The notes: generated by a model not told the origin, from the letters alone. A stretch of 64,000 nucleotides of DNA from Delphinus delphis (GCF_949987515.2 NC_082697.1:21831730-21895729), one strand, 5' to 3'. Positions 22,220 through 33,120 are shown, numbered from the stretch's first letter. Numbers and translations are program-made.

Positions 22220-22325
22220 GGAGATCTCCCCCTTCACAGATGTGGAAGTGGAGGCTCAGAGAGGAGAGCAGTCAGCCTCAGGTCACACAGCAAGGCGGAG
22301 GCCAGCTCTTGAATGAGGGTGTGGG
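22220..22325 (-). repeat. MIR fragment
   Basis: GGAGGCTCAGAGAGGAGAGC and CTCAGGTCACACAGCAAGGC. Confidence 0.75.
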
Positions 22326-22494
22326 ACTGGGACCCGGACTGAAGATAAGATTCTTGGGGCACCAGGCCCAGGAGCGCTGGGCTGAGGAGGAGCTAGAAGA
22401 GGAGATGCTGGCCCCAAAGGACCACAGGCTAGGCAAGTCCCAGGGACCCAACCAGACACCACCTGGCCCGGCCAGATGAGGGCTGGCCACCATG

Positions 22495-22590
22495 TGGCTA
22501 AGTGGAAGGCCTCCATCAGAACCTCCATGTGACCTCGGCAAGTCACGCCCCCTCTTGGGCCTCAGCATCTGCACCTGGACAAAGGCCCTG
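22495..22590 (+). repeat. MIR fragment
   Basis: CATGTGACCTCGGCAAGTCA and TTGGGCCTCAGCATCTGCAC. Confidence 0.7.
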
Positions 22591-22969
22591 GCATGCCAAG
22601 GATTCCTTAACAGACCCCCAGCATCAGTGGTGACCACAGAGAACACTGAGGTGACACGTCTTGCTCTCTCCCAGCCTCTCCAAGGTCATGTCTCCCAGGC
22701 CTCGCCCCCGTGGTTCCACCCCCGCTGGCTGATGGCCGACAGGCCTTGGGGGGACAGATGCCAGCCGGCCCCTGCCCACGGTGCCCGCTATTCCTGCCAG
22801 CAGCTCTGGCTGCTTCCCTGCTCTGGGAACACATAGTGCCCCCTCGTCCCCGCCCCCGCCCACACCCACGCAGGAGCTCCGTCCAGGGACACAGGTGGGC
22901 AGAAGCACCTGGCGGCCAGGCCCCTCGACACTGTCGGCCCTGTGCTCAACCCCACACACTCAAAGCTCA

Positions 22970-23060
22970 CAGGTGCCACCCTGGACATGTGACCTCAGGA
23001 AGGTCCAGGCCTTCCTTTATTCATCCATGAAATGGGGGCTCTGGCAGGTCTCTGGGGGAG
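22970..23060 (+). repeat. Degenerate MIR
   Basis: GGACATGTGACCTCAGGAAG and CATCCATGAAATGGGGGC. Confidence 0.5.
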
Positions 23061-23169
23061 AAGGCATCCAAGCCTGAGCTGAGCACAGTGGTCAGCAAGA
23101 GAGCCAAAACCCTTAATGCTCCTACGGGCTGTTCATGGGATCAAGGCCAAGGGTGGAGGGGCGTCTGCT

Positions 23170-23310
23170 GTACGCTCCCTCCTCCCCACCACTTAACCCT
23201 CCCTGGACTCGTAATTACCCTCCAGCCTCCAGCCCTTTGCACACGCTGTTTCCTCTCCTGAGGCTTCACCACCCACCTCCCCCTGCCCCCCATGAACTCC
23301 AGGGCACCCT
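23170..23310 (+). repeat. L2 fragment
   Basis: CAGCCCTTTGCACACGCTGT with CTCCCTGGACTCG upstream. Confidence 0.65.
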
Positions 23311-23423
23311 ATGGGCCTGACCACAGGTCATATTTGACCTTGCCTACCCTCCAACTGAGAGAGGTACTTCTCTTTTTCTGGGCTCACATAGCCTCCATCA
23401 CATGGGGACTAAGAGTTGTACTG

Positions 23424-23547
23424 CTTGGGGACTTCCCTGGCGGTCCAGTGGTTAGGACTCAGCGCTTTCACTGTGATAGCCTGGGTTCAATCCCTGGTCG
23501 GGGAACTGTGACCCGAAAGCTGTGCGGTGCAGCCAAAAAAAAAAAAA
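23424..23547 (+). mobile_element. CHR SINE, short form
   Basis: GGGGACTTCCCTGGCGGTCC start, GGTTCAATCCC B-box and A14 tail. Target-site duplication AGTTGTACTG (23414-23423, 23548-23557), interrupting a MIR head. Confidence 0.9.
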
Positions 23548-23770
23548 AGTTGTACTGTCTGGGTTCAAAACCTAGCTCTGACCCTTCCTAGCTGTGTGAC
23601 CTTGGAAAAGTTATTCTACCTCTCTGTGCCTACATTTCCTCACTTATAAAATAGGGACAAAAATAATAATTACCTCCAAGGATTGTTGTGAGGATTAAAT
23701 GAAGTCATATTTGTAAAGGGCTTAGAACAGAGCCCAGACCTTAGCAAATGTGCCGTAAGTATTTGCCATT
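23548..23770 (+). repeat. MIR SINE
   Basis: CTAGCTGTGTGACCTTGGAA, TTGTTGTGAGGATTAAATGA and GGGCTTAGAACAGAGCCCAG. Confidence 0.9.
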
Positions 23771-23774
23771 AACC

Positions 23775-23925
23775 AATAAGAGTAGCAGCTGGCACCTGTT
23801 GAGCACCTACTGTATGCCAGGCCCGGTGCTCAGTATTTTACCTGGATTATCTCACAACAGCCTGCGAGGAGGGGCCGTTATGAATCTCGCTTTAAAACGG
23901 CAAAGACAGGGAGGCCCGGAGGCAT
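23775..23925 (-). repeat. MIR SINE
   Basis: GAGCACCTACTGTATGCCAG immediately follows the previous MIR in the opposite orientation. Confidence 0.8.
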
Positions 23926-23934
23926 CAGCTTCAC

Positions 23935-24490
23935 CTCAAAATATATCTGGGGACGAAGGGGATTTTGCTGATATTAAGGAACTACTGTGCATTTCTTTCA
24001 GGTAGATTATGGTTTTTGTGGCTACTTTCTCAACATGAGTCTTATCTTTTAGAGATACATACTGAAAGATTTACACGTGAAGGAAGACATGCGTGCGGGA
24101 TTTGCTTTAAAATGACACAGGAAGGGGGCTTCCCTGGTGGCGCAGCGGGTGAGAGTCCACCTGCCGATGCAGGGCACACGGGTTCGTGCCCCAGTCCGGG
24201 AAGATCCCACATGCCGCGGAGCGGCTGGGCCCGTGAGCCATGGCCGCTGAGCCTGCGCGTCCGGAGCCTGTGCTCCGCAACGGGAGAGGCCACAACAGTG
24301 AGAGGCCCGCGTACTGCAAAAAATAAATAAATAAAATGACACAGGAAGGGGGTGGCACAGAACAGGTTTGGAGGGGCCAGGCCTGGCCATGGGCGGTACT
24401 TGGGGCTCAGTGACAGGTTCATGGGGTTTGTTATACTAATATGCTTCCATAATAAAGAGTTTAAAAAGGAAGATGAAATAAAATAATGCA
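23935..24490 (+). repeat. Old L1 3' UTR split by a SINE
   Basis: ATATTAAGGAACTACTGTGC, AGAGATACATACTGAAAGAT and TTTGCTTTAAAATGACACAG match an old L1 3' UTR, resuming after 24352. Confidence 0.65.
24128..24331 (+). mobile_element. CHR SINE, internally deleted form, well preserved
   Basis: GCTTCCCTGGTGGCGCAGCG start and GCGTCCGGAGCCTGTGCTCC body. Perfect duplication TAAAATGACACAGGAAGGGG (about 24108-24127 and 24332-24351). The perfect long duplication points to a recent insertion. Confidence 0.94.
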
Positions 24491-24499
24491 AAACAATGT

Positions 24500-24660
24500 T
24501 GGACCCCCCACAGCCCCATCAACTGCCTTAGCCTGGGCCAACCATTGTCACCCCTTCCCCTCGCTGGACCAATGCAGTCGTCCCTCTGGTCCGCCTGTCT
24601 CCACCCTCAGCCCCCAGTCTGCTCGCCACACAGCAGCCAGGTGCTCTCAGAAGGCCTCCT
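24500..24660 (+). repeat. L2 fragment
   Basis: CTCGCCACACAGCAGCCAGG is the L2 CACACAGCAGCCAGAG motif. L2 sequence resumes after the minisatellite at about 25065. Confidence 0.65.
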
Positions 24661-24715
24661 GCGGCCCCCGCCTCACTGGGAGGAAAGAGCCAACATCAGA
24701 AGGGTCCAGAGGCCC

Positions 24716-25062
24716 TCCCTGGACACCCCCGCATCTTACGGCCCTTCCTCCTGTCATCCTCCCTGAGCTGGACACCCCCGCATCTTATGGCCCCTTCCTC
24801 CTGTCATCCTCCCTGCGCTGGACACCCCCGCATCTTACAGCCCTTCCTCCTGTCCTCCTCCCTGCGCTGGACACCCCCACATCTTACGGCCCTTCCTCCT
24901 GTCATCCTCCCTGCGCTGGACACCCCCGCATCTTACGGCCCTTCCTCCTGTCATCCTCCCTGCGCTGGACACCCCCGCATCTTACGGCCCTTCCTCCTGT
25001 CATCCTCCCTGCGCTGGACACCCCCGCATCTTATGGCCCTTCCTCCTGTCATCCTCCCTGTG
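24716..25062 (+). repeat. 49-bp minisatellite, about 7 copies
   Basis: Unit starts (GGACACCCCC...) at 24721, 24770, 24820, 24869, 24918, 24967 and 25016: spacing 49, once 50. Units are nearly identical (for example GCATCTTACGGCCCTTCCTC recurs). Because 49 is not a multiple of three, every frame is read in turn; the unit has no stop in the + frames, giving an artefactual 240-codon open frame. It interrupts an L2 element. Confidence 0.95.
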
Positions 25063-25064
25063 CT

Positions 25065-25500
25065 TGCTCTGTTCCCCTAGCCTCCTCGCTGTTCCTCCAA
25101 CACTCCAGCCTACCACTAGCTTCCGATCTTTGCACTGGCTGTTCCCTCTACCTGGGTTCTCTTGCCCCAGGGAGCTACATGGCTCCTCCCTCCCCTCCTG
25201 GGAGGTGAGCTTCTGGGAGAGGTCTCCCCTCCCGCCCCCCACCCCCAGGCCCACCATCCTATCTAATTACAACCTATTCCGTACAACCCAGCCAGTCTTC
25301 CCAGCTTTACGTTTGACCCGTGACACCTATAACATTGTAACAGACCACGTGCAGATCTTCCTTATTTGCTGTGTTTTCGTCTCCCCCACCAGGATGTCAG
25401 CTCTGTGAGAGCACAGATTTTTGTCTGGTTGGTTCTTTGCTCTATCTCCAGCCTCTAGAACATTGTCTGCCACATAGTGGCGCTCAGTAAATATTTGTGG
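25065..25500 (+). repeat. L2 3' part
   Basis: CCTCCTCGCTGTTCCTCCAA, ATCTTTGCACTGGCTGTTCC, GATGTCAGCTCTGTGAGAG and GGCGCTCAGTAAATATTTG. Confidence 0.88.
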
Positions 25501-25645
25501 GAGGGAGGGGTAGGTGGAGGGAGGGATGGAAGGAGGGATAGAGGGATGGAAGGAGAGAGGGAGGGAGAAAAGGATGGTGGGATGGATAGAGGGAGGGAGG
25601 GAGGAGTAGAGGGAGGGGGGAAAGGAGGGAGGGAGGGATGAATGG
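25500..25645 (+). repeat. Purine-rich GGGA/GGAT tract
   Basis: About 145 bp of G/A units (GGAGGGAGGGATGGAAGGAG) grown from the L2 tail; minus strand is pure pyrimidine for long runs. Confidence 0.9.
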
Positions 25646-25984
25646 GTCCTACCCAGGGCCCCAGGAGATAAAGAGATACAGGCCTCAGCCCCAGGTCTGC
25701 CCAGCCCCACAGCCTATGCTCCGACCACTGCACTCTCCTGCCACTGCCTGGCATGTCCCCGTGGCAGAGCCTCTGACCACCCTGGTTACATGGGACAGTG
25801 TGCAAGTCTGAGACAGCTGTAGACCCCGAGCCGCACCCGGCACGGCCGCAGGCATGGCACGGGCACCGGGGTTGCCTGCTGCATGAGCCAGGAGTGAGTG
25901 AAGCGTGAGCCAGGGGCTGTCCGTGTTCCAGGGCAACCAGAACGTGTCTGGTCCCGTGTTCCCGGTGCGAACACACTCAGGGCT

Positions 25985-26350
25985 GGCAGGCCTCAAACCG
26001 GCTCTGCCAGTGCGGCCAGGGCGGGGCGGGCGCTGCAGGCTCAGGCTGGCATGGCGGGCAGATGAAGGGGTGCTGCCCGAGCCGGGACCCGCCGCTCGGG
26101 GAGGGAGAAGCTAAGCGAGCGGACGGCGCCACTCCCACTAATCCCGACCCCGTGCAGACAGAACTGTTCTGGCCCGAGCGGCTCTTGGGTTTCTTCCTGG
26201 GCAGTAAGGGGATCCCTTTCCAGACCCCAGGCCCTGCCCTGCTCTGTAAAGGGCAGGATCCCTTCCCGCTAGGATCCGTCCACAGCCTAGAAGCCCGAGA
26301 TAGGAGGGCAAGGCCGGGAAGTGGCCGGCGCCGGAGCAGGACAAGGCAGC
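25985..26350. other. Small CpG-rich block in SRC intron 1
   Basis: GC-rich with many CpGs (GGGCGGGGCGGGCGC, ACCCGCCGCTCGGGG, AGCGAGCGGACGGCGCC) and no recognised repeat, about 14 kb downstream of exon 1A. It could be an intronic enhancer, a minor promoter or an untranslated SRC exon. Confidence 0.45.
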
Positions 26351-26626
26351 AGGGAACCTGGTGTAAAGCCTGGCTCTGCCCCACGGTGCTGCACGGCCCT
26401 GAGCCAATCGTGGCCCTTTCAGGACCGTTTCCCCAGGTGGAAAGCAGTGCTCGGCATGGATTCCAGGGACCCTCCATCCCACGGTGCCGATTTATCTAGA
26501 AGAGGCCACCTCGGTGACTCCAGCCCTGCCCCCAAAGCCCACCTCTGAGGATAGACATGGGCAGAGCCCGGACTCACACACGTCCTTACTCCCCACAGAA
26601 ACAACAATGATAAAAATACCTGCTGA

Positions 26627-26979
26627 GGGCTTCCCTGGTGGTGCAGTGGTTGAGAATCCGCCTGCCAGTGCAGGGGACACGGGTTCAAGCCCTGGTCCGG
26701 GAAGATCCCCCATGCCGCGGAGCAACTAAGCCCGTGCACCACAACTTCTGAGCCTGTGCTCTAGAGCCCGCGAGCCACAACTACTGAGCCTGCGTGCTGC
26801 AACTACTGAAGCCCAAGCACCTAGAACCCATGCTCCGCAGCAAGAGAAGCCACCGCAATGAGAAGCCCACACACTGCAACGAAGAGTAGCCCCCACTCTC
26901 CACAACTAGAGAAAGCCCACGCGCAGCAATGAAGACCCAACACAGCCAAAAATAAAATAAATTTTAAAAATAAATTTAA
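26627..26979 (+). mobile_element. CHR-2-like SINE, long form
   Basis: GGGCTTCCCTGGTGGTGCAG start and CACAACTACTGAGCCTGCG body. Target-site duplication AAAAATAC(C/G)TGCTGA (26612-26626, 26980-26994) inside a MIR. Confidence 0.93.
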
Positions 26980-26994
26980 AAAAATACGTGCTGA

Positions 26995-27140
26995 TCACTG
27001 AACACTTAACTCTATGCCTGGCATCCAGCTTTACATGCACTGTTTCACCTGGTCCTCCCAACAACACTGTGAGGTAGGGACTGTTACTGTGCCCATTTCC
27101 CAGCAGAGGAAACTGAGGCCTAGTTGAGGCAAGTTGTAGT
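26995..27140 (-). repeat. MIR SINE
   Basis: CAACAACACTGTGAGGTAGG and GAGGAAACTGAGGCCTAGTT; its first bases lie before the SINE at about 26600. Confidence 0.85.
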
Positions 27141-27289
27141 TCAGGCCCCCCACCCCACCCCTGGGCAGCCTCTATCTCCCCAAGACAGTTCAGGGTAGGA
27201 AAGAAATCTCAGGTACCCCCTGAAATGGCAGGGCCCATATTCCCCAAATCCATTGATCCTCCTGAGCCCTTAGAGGCCAAGCCCCAACC

Positions 27290-27380
27290 CTGCCCCCACT
27301 GTGTAACCCAGGCCATGGGTGTACCACTCAGAGCCTCAGTTCTCTCATCTGTAAAATGGGTAGGATCCTGCCAGCTTTGC
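27290..27380 (+). repeat. MIR fragment
   Basis: CCTCAGTTCTCTCATCTGTA then AAAATGGGTAGGATCC. Confidence 0.8.
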
Positions 27381-27699
27381 CTAAGGGATACCGCTGTTTA
27401 AAGCCACGGGAACTGGAAGACTCAGTCCAACCCTCAGGACAAGGTGGAGAAGCTGCTGGGCCTACGTGCCTCGAGATGGATTAGGGGGAGGGAGAGTGAA
27501 CATGAACCAGAAGCCCAGTGGTCTGTGGCGGAGACTCAGCCCCTCATCACCAGCAGCCCAAGAGAGGAAGGATGATTCTTCCTGTGCCCCATGTAATCCA
27601 GTTCCAAGCCCTGTCAGTCTCACCTCCAAACACATCCTGAATCCACCTCCTTCCCTCCCACCACGGTCACCCCCTCGTCCAGCCCTCCAGGCTGGCCAA

Positions 27700-28390
27700 T
27701 TGTAGGCAGAGAGCCTTTCTGAAATGTCCATCTGAACCCATCACTCCTGCTTACACCCCTCACAGCCCACACTCCAAGACAAAAGACAAAGTCCTCGCGG
27801 GGGGCCTCCGAGGTCCTGCAGTGGACACTCCCAGCCCCACCCCCTTCACTCCTGCTCCACCCACACTGGCCACTTCCCCTTTCCCTAAGAACCCAATACA
27901 CTTCTGCCTCGGAGCCTTTGCACTTGCTGTTCCCTCCACCCAGAGCATACTTCCTCCAGACAAATGCCTGACTCCCTCACTTCCTTCAGGTGCTTTACTC
28001 AAACGTCTCCTGCTCAGAGAGGGCTTTCCTGACCACCGTTTTAAATAGCAACACGCCCAGCCAATTCCACTCTCTCTTTGAGCCTCATTTCAAAAGCTAC
28101 TTCCTCACGGGAGGCTTCTCTGACCTCCCCCAGCCCAAGTGAGAACCTTCAACTTCTCCTTCCAGGCATGGACCATGGGTCTGATGACATAACATACCAT
28201 ATGACTACATGTCTGATGAGGACAGGGGCCACTTCTGTCTCACTCACAGCTGAATACTCTGCAGTGGGCGTAATATTCAAAATAGTTAACAGCTGGGATG
28301 CTGGGCACCATCTGGTCAGAACAGACACTGGCCCAAAGTACAGGGCCTATAGCATGGAGTGGGTACTTGGTAATTACTGAATGAATGAAC
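27700..28390 (+). repeat. L2, long fragment
   Basis: GGAGCCTTTGCACTTGCTGT, CTCACTTCCTTCAGGTGCTT, CAGAGAGGGCTTTCCTGACC and a final AATTACTGAATGAATGAAC. Confidence 0.88.
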
Positions 28391-28392
28391 AA

Positions 28393-28470
28393 AAGGATGA
28401 ATGGAGGGACGGATGGATGGATGATAGATGGATAAGATGGATGGATAGATGGATGGATGGATAAGTGAAC
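28393..28470 (+). repeat. (GGAT)n tract
   Basis: GGATGGATGGATGATAGATG units following the L2 3' end, whose ATGA repeats probably seeded it. Confidence 0.9.
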
Positions 28471-28859
28471 AGGGCACACACAGTGGGCCTGGGACTTACC
28501 AGGGATGCCCGGGGCTCTGAAAAGGTGGCCCGGAGAAGGGAAGCGTGCATGCAAGCTCACCAGCCTGGCTCTGCAACTGCAGCCTCTCCTCCCGCACAGC
28601 CCGACTTTCATTTCCCATCCTTTCGGTCTGAGGAAGCTCCTTCCCCCCAGGGGAACTGGGTGAGAAGGCGGGGCAGATGGCCCTCTGGTCCCAAAGAGGG
28701 GGGGCTCCCAGACTCCATCTGTCCCACCACAAAGGAGCTTTGTCCTCGGTGCTGAGAGCCCGGGGCAGACCGGAAGCTGCCCCTCAGCCTCCCAACAGGT
28801 CCCGGCACCCCCGGTCAGCTGGGCCAACAGCTCCAAAGCCAGATCCCAGGGACTGACAC

Positions 28860-29055
28860 AGTATTGGGCACAGCCTTCTAAAATCTCATTAATCCTCCCT
28901 GGGAGCCCTAGGAGGGAGGTTCTAGGACGACCCGAATTTTTACAGATATAGAAACTGAGGCAATGTTATCTGGCCAAGGTCTCCCAGCCAGTAAAGAGCA
29001 AAGCTGGGATTCAAACCCAGGCCCACCTGGCACCAGAGTCTTCAGCCACAGCTCT
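28860..29055 (-). repeat. MIR SINE
   Basis: ATTTTTACAGATATAGAAAC and GGGATTCAAACCCAGGCCCA. Confidence 0.82.
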
Positions 29056-29639
29056 CAACTCACCATGTCTGGAGTATAGACCCTCTGGGTTCAGCAGGGT
29101 GGAGGGGCCTTTTGGAGGTACAAGTGGGCAACCATGCCTGACCCTTCACGCTACCAGGAGACTACCACCCTGGCGAGGTTTACCCAACAAGGGAGGGAGG
29201 TCGGGCCCTGAACCCCGGAGCCCTCGCCCCACGCCCAGCCCGTGCCCCAGGTGCCTCTGGAGTCTGCCGGCCCCAACACGTCTCCACCGCTTCCTGCCAG
29301 GCAGGCGTGCACAGGGAACGGCTGTGCGGGCAGGCAAACCAGGGGGCAGACACCCCCCACCCCTCACCCGCCGCTCCCCTGTCGCTCCCAGACCTGCCAC
29401 CTACCTGGCTGCCACCCACCTTCTCTCCAGGCCCATCTGCTCTCAGGGCAGTCACCAGAGCCACTTCACCAAAGCCACACTGCTGACGGGACACCTACCC
29501 TCAGCTGGGCACTACCCACAGCACCAGACAAATCAGTTCTGTCCCGCCTCCTCCGCGCCTCTCCTCGCTGCCCAAGGGCAGTGCGTAGTCTCTCCAGGCA
29601 GGTACTCCCAGCCCTCCATGGACTGGCATCAGCCACCTC

Positions 29640-30380
29640 TCAGGGCCAAACTCTACCACTCCTCTGAGCTCCAACAAGAGCAACTATTCACACTGCATCT
29701 TCAGGCCTTTCTCAAGCTCCACCTGCTCCCAGAGAACCATTCCATTCTTCCAGGTATGTCATATGTACCGCTTCCTCCAGGAAGTCTTCCCTGACCCACT
29801 CCCTCCAAGACCCCAGACCAGCCCCTACCTTCTGTCCCAGGCAGGGGTTCTTGATCCTTATCTTAAACCCCAGCCTCTGTGGGCTACCTTCACTTGGCAA
29901 CAGTAACTGAGCACTTAAGCCCGGCCTGATCCTTCTCTCTGTCCTCCCTTTACACCTTCAGCAGGAGGCCTGCCCTGCTCCCAGCAGCCCCAGGCCAAAG
30001 CCTTGCCTGATCAACTGAGACATCGTCTAAATACCTTGTACTTGACCTACCGCTCCCCACCTCCCCAGGCTACGTGGACACACATCAGGCTCTTTCCCAC
30101 CTCCAGATCTTTGCTCATGCTTTCTCTTCTTCCTGGTAGGCCCTCGCCCTTCTTTTCCCCTCATGAGCTCCTGCTCACCCTTTAAGCTTCAGGCCAGGTT
30201 ATCACCTCCTCTGCAAAGCCCTTCTGTTATCATAATAGCTGCCCCAGTTCATATGGTTCCTACCTCATGGTAGGGCAATGATCAGGGTCTGTGTCTGGCT
30301 CCCCCAGGTTGTAGGCTGCTCCCAGAGTGAATCTTTGGGGTCCCCAGCACCCAGCACAAGGCCCAGACCTCACCAGCAGG
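29640..30380 (+). repeat. L2 fragments
   Basis: CCTCCAGGAAGTCTTCCCTG, CAGATCTTTGCTCATGCTTT, TTCAGGCCAGGTTATCACCT and GGTTGTAGGCTGCTCCCAG. Confidence 0.7.
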
Positions 30381-30794
30381 TAATCAGAAGTCCAGCTGCC
30401 GACTCCCTGCCTGGAGACCCCAGGGGCAGAAGCCTGGAGCAGCTCCCAGAGGCAGTACTGAGTCCGATCTTGCCCACACTGACCACAGATCTAAGGTAGG
30501 GGCGGAGTGGGGGAGAGGGCTTTCCACCAACGGCCAACTGGTAACCAAACCCACGTCGTTTCTGAAACTAGGGCACAGGAGAGAAACGGGAACAGCAGAA
30601 TTGTCCCCAAATAGAACTGTGGCTCATCTGGTTCCAGGGCCTCCGGGAACACCTGGCAGGGGTGGGGGTGGGGAGGGCAGGTGGCTGCTCCCGAAGCTGT
30701 GAAAGGAGATCTGAAGCTTGGAGGGTGGGGAGGTCGACACCACCGCAGTCGGCACTGACACCCTGCCCACCTCCCTCAGGGCTGGCCCCAATCC

Positions 30795-30915
30795 TGGAAG
30801 GTGGCGGGTCCTCTCCCACTTTCCCCCACCCACCCATGGGGTGCTCCCTAAACCATCCCACCTCCCAGCCTTTGCTCAGCCGGGTCCTCTGCCTGGAATG
30901 CTGCTCCCCTTGCTG
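30795..30915 (+). repeat. L2 fragment
   Basis: CAGCCTTTGCTCAGCCGGGT and TCTGCCTGGAATGCTGCTCC. Confidence 0.65.
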
Positions 30916-30929
30916 CTAGTCAGAATCCT

Positions 30930-31130
30930 GCCAATCCTTGTAACCGTAGCCACGGACTGGGCACTTTCTATAAGCCCGCCATGGGCAGGCATCTGGGGAG
31001 AATGAGCTTATCACATCTTCCCAACAGTCCTGTGAGGAAAAGACTCCTGACCCCATCTCACAGATAAGGAAACTGAGGCTCAAAAAGAGAAGCCATTTGC
31101 CCAGGACACAGAGCAGAGGAGGCAGGTGGA
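30930..31130 (-). repeat. MIR SINE
   Basis: CATCTCACAGATAAGGAAAC and TTTGCCCAGGACACAGAGC. Confidence 0.8.
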
Positions 31131-31479
31131 CCAGGTGATGTGGTGGGACCTGGGTGGCGGCAGCCAGAGGGCACCCAGAAGGCCTGGCAGGGCCTGGTTC
31201 AGCTTCCTAGGCAGGCCCAGCCTTGGGGACTTGGCATAACTCAGGGCCAGAGAACACAGGGCACAGCCCCACAGGGCACAGGGGACAGAACAAGAGCCCC
31301 TACAACCCTCTGACCCCCCACCCTAGGGTGGCTGAGGACTGAGGAGGCACATTGGTACAAAGTGATGGAACTATCTCCCCTCAGATATGCACAGACCCAC
31401 TGCACAGATGAGAAAACTGAGTCCTGGAAGGGGACAGTTTCCCCATCTGGAAAGTGAGATGTGCCACAGGAACCTTCTG

Positions 31480-31585
31480 GCTGTGACATCCCCCTGTGGT
31501 CTGGTGGATGCTATTTCCTTTCTCTGGGTCTCAGTTTTCCTATCTGGAGAATGGGGCTGTGATTCCCTTCCTCCCCAGGTTGAAA
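31480..31585 (+). repeat. MIR fragment
   Basis: CTGGGTCTCAGTTTTCCTAT and TGGAGAATGGGGCTG. Confidence 0.7.
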
Positions 31586-31589
31586 CAAA

Positions 31590-31785
31590 TTATAAAACAG
31601 TTAACATTTATTGAGCATTTACTACGTGCTGGCATTGCTCAGAGCATCACGCATAGTGCCACACTCGATCCTTAGAACAAGTCTGTGATGTGGATACTGC
31701 CATCGGGCCTGTTTTTCAAATGGGGAAACTGAGGCAGAGAGAGGTGAGCTGACTCACCAAAGTCACACAGCTAATATGGAGGTAG
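31590..31785 (-). repeat. MIR SINE
   Basis: AACATTTATTGAGCATTTAC, TCAAATGGGGAAACTGAGGC and AAAGTCACACAGCTAATATG. Confidence 0.88.
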
Positions 31786-31929
31786 AGGAGAAACCCGTGG
31801 GGCTAGGGGCGGGGTGGCTTCCCAGAGGAGGCTCCTGGCCTTCACACTGCCCAGAGAGGAGCGGCAGGGAGGGGCTGGAGGAGGGGTCAGGGGTCAGGCA
31901 GGAGGCAGAGTGCGGCTCAGTCCAGAGGA

Positions 31930-32135
31930 GGCAGGGCAGGCCTACGGTGCTGAGGAGGTCCTGGGTCCAAATCCATGCACTGGGTGGCTTCGGCAAGCCT
32001 TTTTGCTCCTCTGAGCCTCAGTTTCCTCTTTGGTAAAATGGGGCCAGAACTGCTGCCTCGCAGGGATGCTGTGGGGACCAGACACAGCCATTCGCCTGGC
32101 ACTGGGCAAGGGCTCAACTATGTGCTCAAGGAACA
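31930..32135 (+). repeat. MIR SINE
   Basis: CCTCTGAGCCTCAGTTTCCT and CGCCTGGCACTGGGCAAGGG. Confidence 0.85.
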
Positions 32136-32269
32136 GATGACGATGGAAGGAATCCTCAGGGCTGGGCCACTGGGCTCACTGTTCCTTCAGGATCCGGGTG
32201 GTATCTGACTCTCCACTCCGAAGGGGTGGGAAGGGGGGCCCAACCTGCTTCTTCTCTAATTCCTAGACA

Positions 32270-32385
32270 GAACCCTCCCAGCTCTGCCAGCTTTCCAGGC
32301 TGTGTGACCTCAGACAAATCACTTCACCTCTCTGAACTTCCGGATCTTCCTTTTGATAATAAGTTGAGGCTTCCACAGGGCTCTG
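32270..32385 (+). repeat. MIR fragment
   Basis: GGCTGTGTGACCTCAGACAA and ATCACTTCACCTCTCTGAAC. Confidence 0.8.
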
Positions 32386-32484
32386 AAAGAGGAGTTCCTC
32401 ACTGGAAGGACTAAGGGCTTATGCGGGGAGGGTGGTTCAGTTCCACCTGCCCAAGCAGAGAGAGTAGTGTCTGGCATAACCCTG

Positions 32485-32760
32485 CCTTGAGGCCTCAGTT
32501 TCTTCATCTGCCAAATGAAGTGGGTTTTTTTTGCCATGCTGCGTGGCTTACGGGATCTTAGTTCCCCGACCAGGGATCGAACCCGCACCCCCTGCAATGG
32601 AGGCACAGAGTCCTAACCACTGGACCGCCAGGGAATTCCCCAAATGAAGATTTTTATGATGGTCTGTCTCCCTCCCAGCCCTGCTGGGGATGGCCAGAGG
32701 TGATTGAGGAAAGTGCTTTGTAAACTGTAAAGTGTGGCACCCTTGGGAGTGATCACTATC
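32485..32760 (+). repeat. MIR split by a SINE
   Basis: GAGGCCTCAGTTTCTTCATC left of the insertion; AAAGTGCTTTGTAAACTGTA right of it. Confidence 0.75.
32521..32639 (-). mobile_element. CHR SINE, short form
   Basis: Poly(T), GGATCTTAGTTCCCCGACCA and terminal GGGAATTCCC. Target-site duplication CCAAATGAAG (32511-32520, 32640-32649). Confidence 0.92.
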
Positions 32761-32819
32761 ACCGTACTCCCTTAGAGGCAAAAAGAATCCTATGACTCGC
32801 CATCTAAGGCAGAATGTGC

Positions 32820-33120
32820 TACAGCCGTGAGGGAGGGCAGAGAATGGGCAAGGCAGGTGCAGAAGAGGGGAGCGTGAAAGCATGGACTTGGGCTGGGGCA
32901 GAGAGGATGGTCAACAAAAGCTTTCCGGAGGCAGAGGCATCTTAGCCATGATGGGTGTGGAGAGGGAGGGCACACCAGGCAGCAGGACCCACAGGGTAAA
33001 GCATGGATGCTGGAAAACCCAGGGCCAGCAGGAAGGCAGCTGATGGTTCAGAAAGGCTAAAGGGTCACCTGAGTGAAAGGGAAGTGTGGGAGGTGACAGG
33101 GTGAAGCAGAGGAAAGAGCT
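32820..33120 (-). repeat. L2 fragment
   Basis: GAGGGCACACCAGGCAGCAG and GAAAGGCTAAAGGGTCACC in reverse L2 style; decayed. Confidence 0.5.

Noticed and set aside
24716..25062. CRISPR-like regularly spaced repeat
   Set aside because: Units are directly tandem with no unique spacers, in a mammalian intron.
24486..25208. 240-codon open frame with repeated HPPCAGHP / TALPPVIL units
   Set aside because: Product of the 49-bp minisatellite, which is stop-free in each forward frame.
29099..29794. 231-codon + strand open frame
   Set aside because: Pro/Ser/Leu-rich translation of C-rich intron and L2 sequence.
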